From the NCBI GenBank assembly GCA_029931535.1, contig JAQPZY010001675.1:2106001-2170000 (forward strand): a stretch of 64,000 bases of DNA, given 5' to 3'. The stretch's first letter is position 1. Each line of letters begins with the position of its first letter. Both the position numbers and the translations under genes were made by a program. Source of the DNA: Margaritifera margaritifera. Taxonomy: Eukaryota > Mollusca > Bivalvia > Unionida > Margaritiferidae. The notes below the pieces were generated by a model. It did not search any database. It had not been told where the DNA came from and was given only the letters and a program-made list of their open reading frames with translations. Below are positions 62,103 through 64,000 of this stretch, one piece after another.

Positions 62103-62110
62103 TTCACAGA

Positions 62111-63457
62111 TTGTCTTTATTAAAATCATGAAATCGCTTTTGACAATCTAATTGGGTGGACCTATACATTCATTCAAACGGAGAGTTCACAGGTACATCA
62201 TTAACGCTCCGGTTTAGCATAAACGAGTTCGACTGTACGTTTTCAATACATTATTATACAAAACCTGAAGGCTGGGTGGCATTTTTTAAAAATATGTGTA
62301 GCTAAACTGAATGAAAGATTTAGTCTTTAAACTTGTATAGAGTTTGAAAGAGAGTCAACATTTACGTCTTAACCCTGTAAAAAGCTTGAAAAGTTCAGAT
62401 CGAATTAACAGTTCAGATTGTAATCCAAATACTAGATGCAATTCGCGTACCATTCCTGTTTGAGTTTTATTTTTAGGAGGGTGTTTCCAACCTAATAAGT
62501 GTCTTCCTCTGGCCTCGATCTGGAATAAAGGGTACTTATGGATATACATGTAGTTCGATTGACAACAAAGATTGATGCGCCTATTTTTATCGATCTTCAT
62601 GTATGGTTGGTGGCAAGAAAAGCATGCTTGTACATCCATTCCGATTCCCATTCTCCAGATTGGGGGTGGACGGTGGGGGTGGAAGCAGCAAAAAAGATTG
62701 TCTTTTGGAAGTTTGAATTTTCTTAACAACACGTTGGAACAATGGAACAAAAGAGACATATACGTGTACTTGACTGTTTCTTTATTAATTGTTTAATAGA
62801 GTTATACATCCAATAAAACTGAAATTATTTTTATGCCTTAAGTATAATTTCATTGGATGGGTTTTAAATGAATTTCTGGTAAACTTGACAATAAAATCTA
62901 TTGCTCCCACTAAGAGCTTCGTACACAAATCAACTTGCAATAGCTTAAACAGTAAACCAAAAAGACAGGGCACAACCTCAGTTCGGATTCAAAGAAATTG
63001 CATATTAAATTATATCTGACATGATTCAAGAACATAAAAGAATTCATGAATATGCCTATTTTTTTCGGGATGAGCAATTAATAAATAAACAGGTATTGTA
63101 AGTACCTCTCTGTAAATCATACAATGGTTAAAGCACCTTTTGACTGCTGTGCTAAAATGCGCTTTAAAAGTGAAAATATATATAAATAGGTGCTTTGAAA
63201 GTGGAAACATACATAAAAGTGCATTTAGACATCTAAAGAGACACTTAACATTTAAAGATAGATCTCATTAATCCTCCGTACCTCTTGGAGAATTGTTTTG
63301 TCAGTATTCAAATACATTAAGCCAAGACACTCTTCAACGGTGGAAATAAAAAGACTGCGTTAAAATACGGTGGTGGTGGTGGTGGGATTTTGTTTTAAAT
63401 CTAATATTGGTTTATGTTTTACGATACAATACCCTCAGGTTTTTTAATTTAAAGCTT
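62111..63457. other. non-coding stretch
   Basis: Several overlapping open frames on both strands (62355-63019), none with a recognisable motif. Confidence 0.35.
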
Positions 63458-63655
63458 CAACTTAAAGTGCTTGCAATGACGTGTACAACTTAAAGAGCAA
63501 ACAATGACTTGTACAACTTAAAGAGCTTGCAATGACGTGGACAACTTAAAGAGCAAACAATGACGTGTACAACTTAAAGAGCAAACAATGACGTGTACAA
63601 CTTAAATAGCTTGCAATGACGTGGACAACTTAAAGAGTTTGCAATGACGTGGACT
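63458..63655 (+). repeat. 28-bp minisatellite, about 7 copies
   Basis: Unit AACTTAAAGAGCAAACAATG plus ACGTGTAC. Alternate copies read GCTTGCAATGACGTGGAC. Confidence 0.93.
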
Positions 63656-63689
63656 TGTCAGGCATAAATATATGGTTGACAACACTTGC

Positions 63690-63886
63690 CTCCTTCATCA
63701 ATCAAAATATCATTATTAGCTTAATTTTGCATTTTATTTTAAACTTGAATGAACAAATAACAAACAACATTGGCGTTATACTGAAGAATGATAACGTCGG
63801 GAATCAAACCTCCGTCACAAACATGAGTCCAGAAAAACGTAGACCTTCATATTTCCGGAAATCTTACAGCTTATCAATATCAACTG
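63690..63886 (+). CDS. candidate exon at right edge, followed by a short intron
   Basis: An open frame ends at a consensus donor (ACTG|GTAAGT, GT at 63887-63888). A polypyrimidine tract and TTTCCAG end at 63999, so a 113-nt intron would place the next exon at the last base of the window. The encoded part (about 63815-63886) includes NMSPEKRRPSYFRKSYSLS, a basic Ser-rich segment. The exon start is unclear and may lie just after the minisatellite; an ATG at 63649 and another at 63820 are in frame. No family recognised. Confidence 0.35.
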
Positions 63887-64000
63887 GTAAGTTCTGGCAG
63901 ACAAATATTTAATTTAGCATCGGGAAGCTATTGAGTCACTTTCAGTGATACATGTTGAGGCAAAAAGCAACACATTTTTTATTTTATTTTTATTTCCAGA

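Noticed and set aside
62355..62759. 134-codon minus-strand ORF as a gene
   Set aside because: Composition is uneven, it overlaps two plus-strand frames, and no motif or splice support is visible.

Overview
The window is AT-rich animal genomic DNA with no bacterial-style gene organisation. It has no operons, no long intact ORFs, abundant microsatellites, and dense decayed transposable elements. The mix of Polinton/Maverick, Penelope-like, non-LTR (EEP+RT) and tRNA-derived SINE sequence, including a SINE tail with GGCGTTAA followed by A/C-rich sequence, fits a lophotrochozoan invertebrate, most likely a bivalve mollusc. That organism call is inference. I see no complete host protein-coding gene and no rRNA or functional tRNA gene. 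A few splice-bounded stretches could be host exons.

Layout. 0-3 kb: non-coding, with an imperfect inverted repeat made of trinucleotide-rich DNA. 3.1-8.1 kb: a decayed, internally deleted Polinton-like element, with a family-B DNA polymerase pseudogene on the minus strand between ~500-bp diverged inverted repeats. 8-13 kb: a candidate exon, 41-bp and 39-bp minisatellites and a small TIR element. 13.9-15.2 kb: a Penelope-like GIY-YIG endonuclease remnant, a hammerhead-ribozyme-like motif, and two copies of a tRNA-derived SINE tail-to-tail around (TA)n. 15-22 kb: minisatellites, a CT/AG inverted repeat and weak exon candidates. 23.3-25.4 kb: a second Polinton-type DNA polymerase B pseudogene on the plus strand, with about 31 copies of a 39-bp repeat embedded in it. 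27.0-28.95 kb: a truncated non-LTR retrotransposon (minus) abutting a SINE (plus). 31.2-32.2 kb: a Polinton-type integrase pseudogene (minus). 33-43 kb: minisatellites and one full-length SINE with perfect 13-bp target duplications. 44.3-47.1 kb: a second non-LTR retrotransposon pseudogene (minus) with a doubly palindromic insertion. 47.2-49.5 kb: a foldback-like structure with arms of 43-bp repeats. 50-64 kb: minisatellites, two hAT-type MITE copies in opposite orientation with 8-bp target duplications, a pre-miRNA-like hairpin, and a candidate exon-intron boundary at the right edge.

The most striking observation is that the 39-bp satellite at 23.3-24.6 kb is an in-frame amplification of a 13-codon motif of the polymerase gene in which it sits. 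The polymerase reading frame enters the array on one side and leaves on the other in the same register. This shows a satellite being born from the coding sequence of a large DNA transposon.
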